A stretch of DNA of 64,000 nt from Dreissena polymorpha (lineage: Eukaryota > Mollusca > Bivalvia > Myida > Dreissenidae), in NCBI RefSeq assembly GCF_020536995.1, contig NC_068356.1, positions 29,597,835-29,661,834 on the forward strand, read 5' to 3'. How positions within the stretch are numbered: the stretch's first letter is position 1; the number at the start of each line of letters is the position of its first letter. Positions 47,201 to 60,400 of the stretch are shown one piece after another. The translations under genes were made by a program, and so were the position numbers. The notes below the pieces were generated by a model. The model was not told the origin of the DNA and did no database searches. It worked only from the letters and a program-made list of their open reading frames with translations.

Positions 47201-50200
47201 TCACTAGAGCCTTACATTGAAAATATGGTCTTTCAATGTGTACATACGGCCGAGTTATCATTTGAACAATTGTTCTGAGCAAGTTTAAATAATATTGGAC
47301 AAAATTGCATCTTCTAGAGTGTTCACACGGTTTTACTATAACAATATTCAACTTTCAATGCAGCCCTGCGACTGATATCGATTAAAATCGATGAAAAGAT
47401 TAAGCATTGAATTCAAAAGAATACAAATTTCGAGATTTGATTTTGCAATCATTCATAATTTAGAAAAATAATTCAAATAATTCAAAATTACATGAGTTGA
47501 ATATTAATAAATAACATGTCGACTAAATAAGGACGATTTCTAGTTTCATAACTTCGTTTAGACCTTCCTCTTTATGTTTTGTATTGCCTAATGAATCACG
47601 TAATTATTATGAAAGCCCTAACAAAACATACACACGGGTTTGAACACATCTTAAGCATATATATATATTATTTAATAAGTCGCCGTTACTAATTTTATAA
47701 ATCCATATAAACTCTTTATAGTGGTTTTATAGTTTCTTAAAGACTGTTTTTAATCGATTTTTCTACAAAAATAACTTTTTATCGGGACAACTTTCCCACA
47801 TAATCTTTTATAGAAAGTTTAGAAACTAATGTTTTTGTCGTTAACCTACTTTCACGCTTTACATATTTGCCCACATGCCATTACACATGCAAAAGTGTTA
47901 ATTGTGAAAGCAAATATTTTGCTGTTCTGTTTTGCTCTGAAAATAAACTTGAACGATCAAGTCACATCGTTCGCATTCGTTGCAATACTTTGTTTTCTAT
48001 CGAAACCGTGGAAGGCAATCGATAATACTCTAAACAATCACTCGATTGCAAGAAATCTGTAGCGAAGACTAGATCAACACTTACATCACTTTCAGTCCTC
48101 AATTTGAATATAAGGAAAACTTCCCCGCACATTGGCGGACAGTTTCTCCATTTACCAAATTTGTTTCGATCTCTTCGAAGACATCATTTGAAGTAATGTT
48201 CTCAGCAAGTTTAATTTAAATTTCATGAGGTTTCTCACCAATAACCCAGCGGACTTGTTTTCAGTTGACCGGTACCTTTTTCGAACTCGGCTTAGAAAGC
48301 AAAAGGACACATCTTCTGAGCCATTTTATTAGGATTGATCAGAAAATGTGTCTTCTATAGAGATTTCACAACATTTCAATGGACTGGAACCATGTCCTAA
48401 CTCGGCAGAGATATCATAAGAACATATGTTATAAGCAAGTTTTATGATGATAGGTCAAACAAGAGATCTCAGTGTTTCCCAATCATTTTCTTTAATTAAA
48501 CAAGTGACCTTGTTTTTGATCCCGCTTGACCCAGTTTCAAACGAGGGCGAGATACAATCGGGACACATGTTCTTAGAAAGTTCCGAGATAGGTATTATAC
48601 ATGTGAATTATGAGGTTCCACTATAGCTGCCCCGCATCCTTGCGGCTCAATCGGCCGATATATCATTAGAACAAAGGTTCTTAGCATGTTTCGCGATGAT
48701 AAGGCAAAAAACTAGTACAAGAGTGTTCACTATTGTTATCCCCACGTTTTTCGGAGAAAAAGTGGGGATATTGTATTGATGTGCGTCTGTCCGTCCGTCC
48801 GTCCTGGCCACCTGCTCCTCCTACACTATTAGTACTAGAACCTTGAAACTTACATACATGGTAGCTATTAGCATATGTGCGACGGTGACAGTGACGGAAT
48901 TTTGATCTGACCCCTGGGTCAAAAGATATGGGGGTTGGGGCGGGGCCGGGTCAGAGATAGTCACTCATTTTTTATGTTATTTTACATTAACTTCTTCATT
49001 TCGGCACCGATTTACTTCAAATTGATACTGAGCCTCTCTTGACACTAAGGTCAATCTAAACTATGCATGGCCCCATTACCAACCCTGGGGCGCCCCGGCC
49101 ACATAGGCCACGCCCACCCCAAATTGCCTTTTACTATATTTTCTTCATTTCTACACCGATTCACTTCAAATTGATACGGAACCTCTCTTATGACAATACG
49201 GTCAATCTCAGATATTCATGGCCCGATAACCAACCCTAGGGCACCCCGCCTACATAGGCCACGCCCACCCAAAATTGCCTTTTACTATAATTTCTTCATT
49301 TCTACACCGATTCACTTCAAATTGATACTGAACCTCTCTTATGACAATACGGTCAATCTCAGCTATGCATGGCCCTATTACCAACCCTGGGGCACCCCGC
49401 CCACATCGGCCACGACAACCCAAAATTGCCTTTTACTATAATGTCTTCATAAAGGGCTCGCGCTGTCGTTCGCCATTTGAGCCATTTGCGAAAATATTGA
49501 GAATTTGACTAAAAAAATCTGATTTGCGAAAATGCTAAAATCTCGCAAATCTTCATTTAAATTATCCGCCATTTAAATCCAGACTGGTTTTCTATAGTTT
49601 TCTCTTTGTTTCATTGAAAGTGTTCGCAAATTGAACAATAAACGAAAACCGGTCTGCACCAGAACATGAGACATCGCTTGACCTTATTGTTATTGAAGCG
49701 CACGTGGTAGCTGGCCAATCAACATTGAGTTCGCTCACACATAATATTGGGTCAATCATTCGTAGACACTTGGAATTTATTTAAACATATTTTATTTCCA
49801 TAATAGTTACACAACTACAGAACATACATAGAAATACAACTGTTTTGAAAAAAGGGTAGGACCTAAAGTTCTAACAACATTATTGGTGGTCTTTCCCTGT
49901 TTTGTTATTTACATTGCATATATTCGTGACGATAGCGTGATTTTGTAAAGCTATATTTTACATGGTCAAGATAACATTTGTCTTAAGAAAGCAAAATACA
50001 AGTGCGCAAGTAAAATACGAAAGAAAATCATGGTTTGTAAAGCATTGGAAATAAAACACACAGTACAACCTTGAGATAGTGAAGTCCTGTCCAGGAGAAT
50101 AAACATAACTATGTGCTACAACAACATTATAAAAAACGCTCTGTCGTCTTAATAAATATCTGAACATTTTTAAATACGAAGCAGTTGGTGTCATTATCTA

Positions 50201-53200
50201 CCATGTCATTACCAAAAAGCATTGTATTGCAATTTATTTGTTCAATTGCGTGTAGGGTTTCAAAAAGAGAAGTACGTTGTTCAGAAAAGCGTGGACAAAT
50301 AAAAAAGAAATTATACACTGATTCAACTTCTCCACATACGCATAAAGGTGAAGGTTCTAAGTGATTGATGAAAAAGTGCAATTTCAAATCGCTACAGTTA
50401 TTCCTTAGTCGAGCATGTAAAATGGACGAATTTCTATCACCAACATGAAAATATAAAGGAGTTTCGACATTTGGGAGAAATACTTGTTTCAATTTAATGT
50501 TGAATCTTGATAGAGAATAACAGTCTTATGTCGCGAGGAAAGTTGTTCCATAGGTCGATAGCCGACGGGATAAATGAACGTGAGTAAAGTTCCGTCCTTC
50601 TAGTAACGATTACAGAATCATTTGCGTTCCTCAGGTTCCTAGCAGATTGTTGTAAGACAGTTGCTGGTAGTAAATTTTGTAAGTAGTCTGGAAAGCCATT
50701 GTGTATTTTGTACATATGTATAAGTTTTAGATACTTCCTACGCTCGGCTAAACTATGCCAGTTGATTTCTGAATACATATTAGACAAAGAAACAGATTTT
50801 GTGAGACCTGTGACTATTCTTACCGCTTCATTTTGTAGTTTATTAAACATTTCTTTTTCGTAAAGCGCACATCCGTCCCAAACGACACATGCATACTCAA
50901 GTAGTGGTCGTAGGTGGGAAATATAAATTTGATTTAATGTTTTCTTGAGACCATGTATTTAATTTTTCGCATAATTCCAAGTATTTTTTATGTTGATTTT
51001 ACTATATTAGTGATATGCTCGTGCCATTTACCGTTTGAGCTGAGCTAAGACCGAGGTGTTTGTGGTTTTCTACAAAATTGACCGGTACATTATTAAATAA
51101 AACATGTGGTTGGGGAACAGCATGGTGTGATGAAAACAACATAGCCACGGTTTTATGAGGATTAAAATCTACAAGCCATTGTTTTGCCCATTTACTTATA
51201 ACTTGTAGGTCATGGTTCAGAACAATTTCAATGTTATATATATGTATATATATTTGAGGTAGTACATGAGAGGGAAGTGTCATCGGCAAAAGGGCGGGCA
51301 GTACATTGAAGGTGCTTGACTATGTCGTTTACGTAAACAAGAAAAAATAATGGGCCTAGAGAGGATCCCTGTGGAACACCGGCATTAAGCTCTAACGTTT
51401 GAGATATTGATGCACCAACCACGACTTTTTGAGTGCGACTCCCTAGATAAGTTTTTATCCAATTAAGTAAATTACCATCAAATCCATTGTGTTTAAGTTT
51501 GAAGAGTAGTCCTGTGTGCCAGACGCGGTCGAACGCTTTAGAAATATCACAGAAAACCATGCATGTGAGTTTCTTTTCATCAATACCTTTCGTTATTTGA
51601 TCAAAACTATCGATTAATTGAGCGACTGTGGAGTGACCTTTTAAGAAGCCCGACTGGTTGGAGTATATACGTTTGTTAGCAAGAAGGTGGTTGTATAAAT
51701 GTTTATAAACTATCCTCTCCGTCAGCTTGCCTACGCAACTTAACAATGAGATAGGACGGTAGTTGGAAGGATTATTCGGTTCTCCCTTTTTAAATAGAGG
51801 CATTACAATCGCTTCTTTCCATTGGGCGGGATATGTACTTTCGTTAAGTGATTTGTTAAAGAGGATACACAAAGGCTTAGCAATAGAATTACACGTTTTT
51901 TAAAGGACAATATGACTTATAAGGTCACCACCGACGGCTTTATTGGTTATTAAGCATTTAATAACATCTATAATTTCTGATTCTGATATGGACAGGTTAT
52001 ATAATTTTGCGTTAGAGATATCTGAGAATTTTTGGAAGAACACCGGTTGAGTCATTCAACGACGCAATGGAGGAAAAGTATCTGTTTAAACAGTTTGACT
52101 TGTCAGTATCTGACAAATGTACAATAAGATTGCCGTCAGAGTCCGTTGACTGTAAAGGTGGTATCGAATTCGGGTGAGAATTTGTTTTTATTAGTTGCTT
52201 TAGTGTTTTCCAATATTTTTTTGGATTTGAAGTATTTAGTTCATCAAGAGATGTTTCTAGGTTAGAATAAAACTGTTCTTTCGCATGTTTTATCATGTAA
52301 TTAACCTTATTTCGAAGTTGTTTATATTTATTCCAGTTAGCAGAAGTAGGATTGTCTATGGATATGTGTTTTTGTCTATCTCGTTTACGAGTCATTGTTC
52401 TAATAGAATAATCATACCATGGTTTGTCATGAGGGCGCACTGTGACAAGTTTATTTGGAATGCAAAGTTTCATCAGTTCGGTAAGTTTGTTCGTAAACAT
52501 AACAGTTGCTTCATTAGAATCATGAATAAATTCCCAGTTTGTACATGTAATAAGATTGTTTAGTCGATCGAAATCGGCATATTTATACAACCAAATGTTT
52601 CGTTGAATCGGTTAGCTGTTTATTAAAGGAATTGTAACATGAATGGCAGTAGCATGATGGTCACTAACAGTTTGAGGGATAACTATTACTTCACTGTTCA
52701 AGCATGAAATAGTATCCGAGATTAATATCGGATCAATTAGTGTAGCAGTATTTGCGGTGACCCTTGTCGCTTGAGAGATAACTCGTTATACAGGGATACT
52801 GATTGAGAGAGGCGAGCATTGTGTTTAAATTGGTCTTCATTTATGTCCCCAAGCATGATGACGTTCTGGTTTAAATCAAGCGCTTTATCAATCATGATTT
52901 CAAAATTATCCAAAAAGTAACATCAGAATTAGGCGGCCGGTAAAAGCAACAAACCAGAGTATTGAAATTATGCAATTTAACTTCTAGCCAAACTGTGTGT
53001 AAACGGGGATTTTCGAGGTTGAGAATACGCCTCGATAATAATATTGTTTTTACATAAACAATTAGTCCGCTTGAATGACTCGAGAAATCCTTCCGAAATA
53101 ATGCGTGATAAAAAACATCAATTAAAATCTGCTCGTCGGTGATAATCTCGGTTAAATGGGTTTCCGTAAAACACATTATGTCAAAATTTAGTAAATTATC

Positions 53201-55732
53201 TTTGATAAATTCAAGTTTGTTGCGCAACGATCTTATGTTAAGGTGAAGTAGACCCAAGGCACCGTTATGAGGGACACTTGGAATACACAGTTGATATTGG
53301 CGTCTGCCAACAATTTAGCGGCCGATGGCAAACGTCGTATTTAAAGATAAACACATGACAAGAAGAGCAACAATAAATTATTTCTCAGCTGATCACTTTA
53401 GACCTTTCTATCGACTATCGATCTGAATTAAATGATGATCATAAAATAATTAGTTCTATGTTGATGATGTTAGTTGTTACACCTTTCTGCCGATTATCGA
53501 CGTTATCGTTTGAAATAAAAGGTGATAATTAAGTAGTTTTTTCCCCACAAGCAATGCTATTGTAAAGAAAAATGTCAACCAAATGGTATATTTATTACGT
53601 ATTTGCTAGGCTACTGATTTCCATTTTCTGCAATCAAACGATATGCAAATATTAATTCAAGTGCAGAACGCGTACATTTTTTCGGACTGTCGTTTTCGGA
53701 TACATTATTTTTCGCTGATTTAAATCTAATTTCGGAGTTCTTTATAGAAGAAATAGAATGACGAATACACATGCGGTAATACGGACGATGTGGTTTATAT
53801 TATTTCGAATTGTATTCACTTGAAATTGCAATTGGAAAGACTTTAACAAAGAACAATTTGTAAGTGCTCTGGGTGGAGTGGGGGGGGGGGGGGGGGCTTT
53901 GCCCTTTATTCATGGTTCTAAGACCCCCGGCCTAATTTTCAGGATTTCAAATCTGGGACAACTTACTCCACTGTTAAGTGTACATGTATAAATTAACTTA
54001 TGATTGTACTTTGAAGTACCATAATAATTATTTCTATATTGAAAACTAAATGTTAAATTATATGTGATATGCTCTTGTTGTCATAAAAAGAAATATGAAC
54101 AAGTTGATAGTATATATTATTATTTTAAAACCACTTTTCGCGCTCCGAAAAACGAAATCTGGTTGGCTCAAAGAAATTATGGGCCAGCGCTAGCCCTGAT
54201 TCATTTCTACACCGATTCGCTTCAAATTGATACTGAACCTCTCTTATGACAATACCGTTAATTTGAACTATGCATGGCCCCATTACCAACCCTGGGGCGC
54301 CCCGCCCACATAGGCCACGCCCACCCAAAATTGCCTTTTACTATAATTTCTTCATTTCTACACCGATTCACTTCAAATTGATACTGAATCTCTTTTATGA
54401 CAATACAGTCAATCTCAACTATGAATGGCCCCATTACCAACCCTGGGACGCCCCGCCCACATAGGCCACGCCCATCCAAAATTGCCTTTTACTATAATTT
54501 CTTCATTTCTACACCGGTTTACTTCAAATTGATACTGAACCTCTCTTATGACAATACGGTCAATCTCAACTATGTATGGCCCCAAAACCAACCCTGGGGC
54601 ACCCCGCCCACATAGGTGGCCTATGGGGGCGGGGTGCCCCAGGGTTGGTATTGAATAAATGGCATTTTACTATAATTTCTTCATTTCTAAAATTTACTTC
54701 TTATTGATACTGAACTTCTCTTATGACAATACGGTCAATCTCAACTATGCATGGCCACATTACCAACCCTGGGGCGCCCCTGGGTCAAACATGCGGTGTT
54801 GGGATACGCGTCGGCCTCTGCCGCGCCATTTCTAGTTTTATATATTGTTAGGCTAAGGTAAGCCTAAGATATTGCCAGCCCAGGGACAAGGGCCCGGAAC
54901 ATTAAGTTGCAAAACGGCACATTATTTTACATGAGTTTTATATACTTAAAACATTTTCATTTTGAATTTAGGACATAGGTTTAATGTCATTTTTCCAAAC
55001 TGTGGAAAAGTCATTTAAAAGGAACTTGTTTACTTATTTATACGTTGACAAATTATCAATTATTTGTAACAGATTCCAAAAACTGCGAATGTTATGATGG
55101 AAAGTAGCGAAACAATTAACACTTGAAATAAACCATTAATTTTATAACAGTTTTCTTAATAAGATGAGATCTTAAAACTGAGAAAATTAAATATAGCGTT
55201 TGTAACTCAAAACAAAGAATTTATAAGAAATACCATTTGGAACGCTTACATGAATTTAAAACTGTAGCCATTACAGAAGGAGTCAGGATGTCCGAGATGT
55301 AAAGTAAAAGCTGTAGCCGTAACGGTTCGAATCAGAATGTCCGCGTGGTCAAGGATTAAGCCTCTAGATCTTTCGGATCCGAGATCAAAGCAACATTTTT
55401 CCTTTATATTTCTGTGTCGTTATTATATTTGAAACACTAACTACATATGTGTAAATGTGCAAATATAAATCTATGTTTAAGACATGAAACAATATGCATT
55501 AAATGATAGAAACGATCTGTGATCTAGACTTTAAATTAATTTGAAAGACTATGGATACACCTACCGTAAAAAGTGTTTCCTTTCCATCAAGCGTCTGAAG
55601 TTTAGCTTCTGCGAGATATCCTAAAGTTGCTGACTGAGCCTTAGGTACGAACCTTGGGGCGAGGTTACAAATAATAACCAGGCCTGCCACAAACCCCGCG
55701 GCCCCCATGAGACCAAGAATTACGTCAAGCAT
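44259..55732 (-). CDS. PRXL2A: PRXL2A / selenoprotein U, right copy, five coding exons, UGA = Sec
   Basis: In coding order the exons are 55565-55732, 45637-45711, 45215-45352, 44627-44762 and 44259-44425 on the minus strand, with the same lengths, phases and splice sites as the left copy. The 227-residue product differs from the left copy at three places by my reading: Ile54 to Leu, Arg128 to Leu and Asp198 to Glu. The in-frame TGA for residue 76 is kept (45652-45654), as are FLCR and the hydrophobic N-terminus. Intron 1 carries the same nest of elements without the SINE-like insertion. It is oriented toward the left copy (convergent). The near identity with scattered substitutions fits two alleles at least as well as two loci. 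Confidence 0.9.
45652..45654 (-). other. In-frame TGA, predicted selenocysteine codon (Sec76), right copy
   Basis: Plus strand reads TCA. It is flanked by the complements of CCAGGG and TTTTTGTGT, as in the left copy. Presence in both arms argues against a sequencing error. Confidence 0.85.
46440..47090. mobile_element. Truncated foldback element, right arm
   Basis: Mirror of 25963-26613. Confidence 0.6.
48735..49452 (-). repeat. Core-repeat element, right end and three units, right arm
   Basis: Mirror of 23594-24311, starting GTTATCCCCACGTTTTTCGG. Confidence 0.75.
49777..53272 (-). mobile_element. CR1/Jockey-type LINE, 5'-truncated and decayed, right arm
   Basis: It is bounded by GACACTTGGAAT at 49765-49776 and 53273-53284, the reverse complement of the left-arm target duplication, so this is the same insertion event. 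Blocks on the minus strand are endonuclease 52892-53257, linker 52012-52590 (longer open frame than on the left), RT 51260-51872 with FADD, and C-terminal pieces 50494-50850 and 50127-50492. Some breaks are shared with the left copy. Others are private, for example the endonuclease frame shifts near 52,905 only here. Confidence 0.85.
51928..51939 (-). other. Empty target site of the left-arm SINE-like insertion
   Basis: Single CCACCGACGGCT, reverse complement of the AGCCGTCGGTGG that is doubled in the left arm. The flanks AATAAC...AATAA and TGACCTTATAAGTC join directly. Confidence 0.9.
54199..54840 (-). repeat. Core-repeat element, left end and units, right arm
   Basis: Mirror of 17557-18199, including the GC-rich hairpin near 54,590-54,650 and the end GCCGCGCCATTTCTAGTT. 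Confidence 0.75.
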
Positions 55733-57479
55733 CTAAGGAGAAAATACATTGAGTAAAACAGACAAAAAACGCTTGATTTTGCTTAATCATAAATTTGATT
55801 ATCAACAAATAACCGAAACCTGTATGGGTCACCGTTTTACTATTTAAAAAAAAAACATTTTTAAATCTACATGTATAATGTACATTCTTGATATAAATGT
55901 TTATTGTTTATCAAGAATCGATTTTACTTTATGGTATCAAGATATCGCATTATTGAATTTAAATAAATTCAGTTGTATATTAAAAAAATCATTTATTGAT
56001 ACAAAGAAATGGAATCGTGTTTTGTGTAAAAAAGTATTAATATGAAAAAAAACTATAACAGATATCACGAAATCGAGACGTTATTTCTTGATATAAAAAG
56101 TAAGAGATCTCCCAGTCGCAATATAGTTCGCCAGAAATTGGTGTACAATCATAACAAGGGTTTACCCATTTCAAGAAATGGCTAAAGAATAAAATAGCGT
56201 TTAAATGCAATGTCAAGATACACATTTAAATATGTCGTATAACAAATTCTAATTCTTATTGTTGTTAAATGCAAACCATTCCAGTCTTTCAAACCTGTTA
56301 TATGTAACGCAGTTCGACGCGATTTCCTTCTTTCAAATATTACTATAAAGACCGATTTCTTCATCTCAATAAATGATATTTGATATACAAAAATCGAATA
56401 ATTGATGAATCGAAATACTTTTTTTTGCTTGTACTCGCAGTTATCAATTTTTGCTCTAATGTAGAAGAAACATACTTTACACAAGTTGTGTGTTGAAAAT
56501 TAACCTATATTTCATTGAAAACCACAGAAAATCATGAAATAAAAAGATTCCAATGCTTGCAATTTTAACACAGTAAAGAAAAATATAACACCATAAAATA
56601 TGTATAGTTCGGCAACGGTTGTTAAATTACATGTATGATACCCATTAAAAGTATAAAGTTATTAATGTTGTTTTTAAATACCTATAGTCCCATAAAATTA
56701 TATAATAAGGCCATACATAGACCATACAGACGCTTTCTCTTTTAGTATTTTTTTTTAATAATGTAAATAAAATGGATAATATTAATGTAAATATTTAATG
56801 CATGTATATAATAATAAACGTTATTTTTAATTAAAGCACACTCACCGTAGTATGCTGTGTCTTTATTATTTCCGTATGTTAACGTTCTAAAAGCAGTGAA
56901 AATGTGAATACATTTACTTGTCCAATCGGCCTTTTTATGCCGGAATCACATGCCATGTACGGATTGAATGACCGTAAATATTTATCCAGAACCGATCACT
57001 GTGAACAACTTATTGCGATATTTGTGGACAGAATGTCCGCCAGTCCATCTACGCTGCAAAATGACAATTGCATATTTCTTAATGACAACTGAATGTTGAC
57101 GTATTAAAACTGAATGTTGGTATTTGACATGTGCGTATTGCACTGTGCTATTCGCTACAAACAAACTGCAACTGTCGTATGCCTTCATGCTTCTGCAAAT
57201 CGCCTGGTAGTACATATATTACTGCTTCATATATATTTTATTAATGCTAATAATTTGATGCGCTCATTGAAAACGTTCAGTTAAAGATGTAATTAATAAG
57301 CGATACAAATGCGAGTAACCACAGGCAGCGTTGTTAATTAACAAAAAATCGGTGTTTTTCAAGACGGTACTCCCAGCTCCCAACCACACCAAATGACCCC
57401 AATGTTCATTTGTTAGATTTTTTTAAGGTTTGACACATGTTTTGACCAATTCTAAATTATGATATTGACAAGAAAATAT

Positions 57480-60400
57480 GTATTTTTTTTTTTTAAAGAG
57501 AAAAGAAAAAAATAATAGAAGAATTGTTATGAAAAATGATGAGTTGTATAAAGTCGGAAGAAAGCATACTGGACTTGTGTGTTTCGTTGTATATTCAAAA
57601 TGATCTTATAAGATTGAAAAAAAAAAACATACAAAAATATTTTAGAAAGATAACTTACATTAGAGTGAAATGTATATAAGTGGACAAGCATCATGAGAAT
57701 TTAATCCGATTCCATTTTTGTTCAAAGTTTTGTAATGTGTCATTACTGAGGGCTATTTCTTTCTCAATCTGGACTTTAAGTTTAAGACTATGGATAAAAC
57801 AATTAAAATTTGGTACTTGTTTTTTGAACTTCATGTTAAAGATGAACAATTTCATCATTATAAGAATAAAATTCACAATATTATTACAATCTTTTGATTT
57901 CAATGAGTAAATTCCGAAACTTACATTTAAGAAAGATAATTTAACGTTTAGTTGCTGTTGTTCAAGAAAAGATGTTAAATGATTACAAATAGGCTGGATG
58001 TGTTTGCACTCCCAAAACAGGTGTTCTATAGTTTCGATGTTTTCACTGCAGAAGTCACACAGATTTGAGTTAGATAATTTGCATTTAAAGAGGTATTTAT
58101 TTGTAGCTATAATTCTATGTATGTATTTATATTGAACATTTCTCAGAGTGCTTTCAATAGTTGCTTTATATGGCATGGTAAATATGTGTTTCCAATTAAG
58201 TTCATGTACTCCGAAAAGGACTTGCCATTTATTTTGGGTTTTTGAGTTTTCTGTTGGGTTTTTAATTTGTAGTGTGTAAAATATTTTATTTGTTTTGTTT
58301 TTTCTTCCAAGTATATTTTCTACGAATGTTGTTTGAGTACATGGTGTATTATTTGTATTGATTTCAGATTTAATATGTATGGGTATGCTTTTGATTAATG
58401 TGTAGTACTTCAGAAAATTATTTGAAGGTATTCCGTATATGTAGCATATATCATTAAAAGAGTAGAAATCCTTAATTCTGTAGTCATATAATTGGTCGAC
58501 ATATTTAATGCTTCGTTCAAACCAATCTTTATAGAAAAACGTCTTATTGTTTGAAGTTATGTCTTTATTGTTCCATAGAATAGTTTTACTGCTTGTTTGG
58601 GTTTCTAGGTTATGCGTGACATCACACCATGCTGATAGAACATCAGACAGAAATATGTTTTCGTTTGCAATTTCATGTAAGATAGATTTGCTGATGTTAC
58701 ATTCAAAGAGTAAGGAGTCACCATATTTTTTTAGGATTTTCTGATAGAATAATTTCCATTTACTTGTATTGGCATTGTCTAGGTATCTTTTAACCCAGCT
58801 GCATTTGATTGCATTCAAGAATGAGTCAATGTTCGTTAATTGGATACCTCCATTTTCTACAGATTGAATTAACTGAGTTCGTTTTATTTTATCAGGCTTA
58901 CCGTCCCATATGAAATTAAATATTGCTGATTTTATATCGTTAATAATATCATATGGTGGATTTGGGAGGACTGTTAATACATAAATTAATTTAGGAAGTG
59001 CAAACGTTTTCAATACTGTGTTTTTTCCGATAAGTGTAAGTTTACGGTGATGCCATGATTTTAAGCAGTTTTTAAAATTCTGTAATTTAGGTAGTATGTT
59101 TTTAAGAACTGTATCTTTTTCATTATTTGTGAAAGTAATTCCTAACGTTGTGGCTTCATCGGATGTCCAATTAAATTTCATTTCTTTTTTATATAGGACA
59201 TTACTTTGTTTTAATTTACCTGCTCGTAGCACAGTACATTTACTTTTGTTTAGTTTCAGACCCGATGTCATTCCGTAAAGGGTTAGCGATTCTATTAGGT
59301 TATGGAAAGAATCGTAATTGTCGTTTAAAAAATAAGTTGCATCGTCAGCAAATAGGGACTGTTTGATTTCTTCGTCAGGTTCTAGTGATATGCCTTTTAT
59401 GTGTTTATTTGATTGGATGTGATGTGATAGATACTCGATGCATATAATAAATAGCGATGATGAGAGTGGACATCCTTGTCGAACCCCTCGTTCGATGTTA
59501 AAACTGTTTGAAAAGAAGCCATTGTTAATGATTAAACTGTTAATATCGGTATAGAATAGTTTGACCCATTGAATGAGACTTCCACCAAAGTTCATATTTT
59601 CTAAGCAAGAGAACATAAATGAATGATCAAGCGAATCGAATGCCTTTTCGAAGTCTGCAAAGAATATTAGACCAGGATTATTTGAATTGTTGAAATAGTT
59701 TATGCATTCTTGGATAAAACGAACGTTTTCACCAATGTAACGTCCCTTTATGAAACCAGATTGAGATCTTGAAATGATTGCTGGTAATACTTTTTTTATT
59801 CTGTTTGCTATACTTTTAGTTGCAATTTTATAATCATTGTTTAGTAAACTAATCGGACGCCAGTTTGATAAGGATTCTAAGTTTTTTCCAGGTTTTGGAA
59901 TAAGTGATATAATACCTTGTTTTTGTAGCGTAGTTAAGTTTTCGTTGTTAAATGAATAGTTTAGTGAATTAATAAGATGTGTTTTTATATCATTCCAGAA
60001 TATTTTATAAAATTCGATTGTGATGCCATCAGATCCTGGGCTTTTGTTATTTTGCATATCTTTTAGGGCTAATCCACATTCATATTCATTAAGCAATCCG
60101 TCGCACAGTTGTTTTTCCTCTTCGTTTAAAGCATGATGTGTATTTTTAAAAAGGGTGTTATTTTCAACATGTTTTCGTTTATAGAGGGTTTCGAAAAATA
60201 AACGTTGTTCTTCTAGTATTTGAGTCATGTTTGTTATATCTTTGCCATTGACTACTAATTTGTGTATAGTTTTTTGTTCACTTCTACGTTCTTCAATGTT
60301 TGCGAAGTATTTTGTATTTTTTTCATTGTGTTCAACATGCTGTGCACGCGCTCTTAGTATTATTCCATTGAGACGTGTATGATAGATTCCATCTAATATT

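Larger units (their letters stand above)
49453..54198. mobile_element. hAT-like TIR element containing a LINE, right arm
   Basis: Mirror of 18200-23593. Ends AGGGCTCGCGCTGTCG (49453) and GGCCAGCGCTAGCCCTG (to 54198). A run of 17 G at 53880-53896 matches the left-arm C run. Confidence 0.5.
39974..57478 (-). repeat. Right arm of the ~18 kb inverted repeat
   Basis: Reverse complement of 14,916-33,144, starting AAACTTGTTCCTGGGATCTC and ending with TTGACAAGAAAATA. It is about 700 bp shorter than the left arm, mostly because it lacks the SINE-like insertion and has shorter (TA)n runs. Its outer end meets the poly(A) tail of a LINE. Confidence 0.95.
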
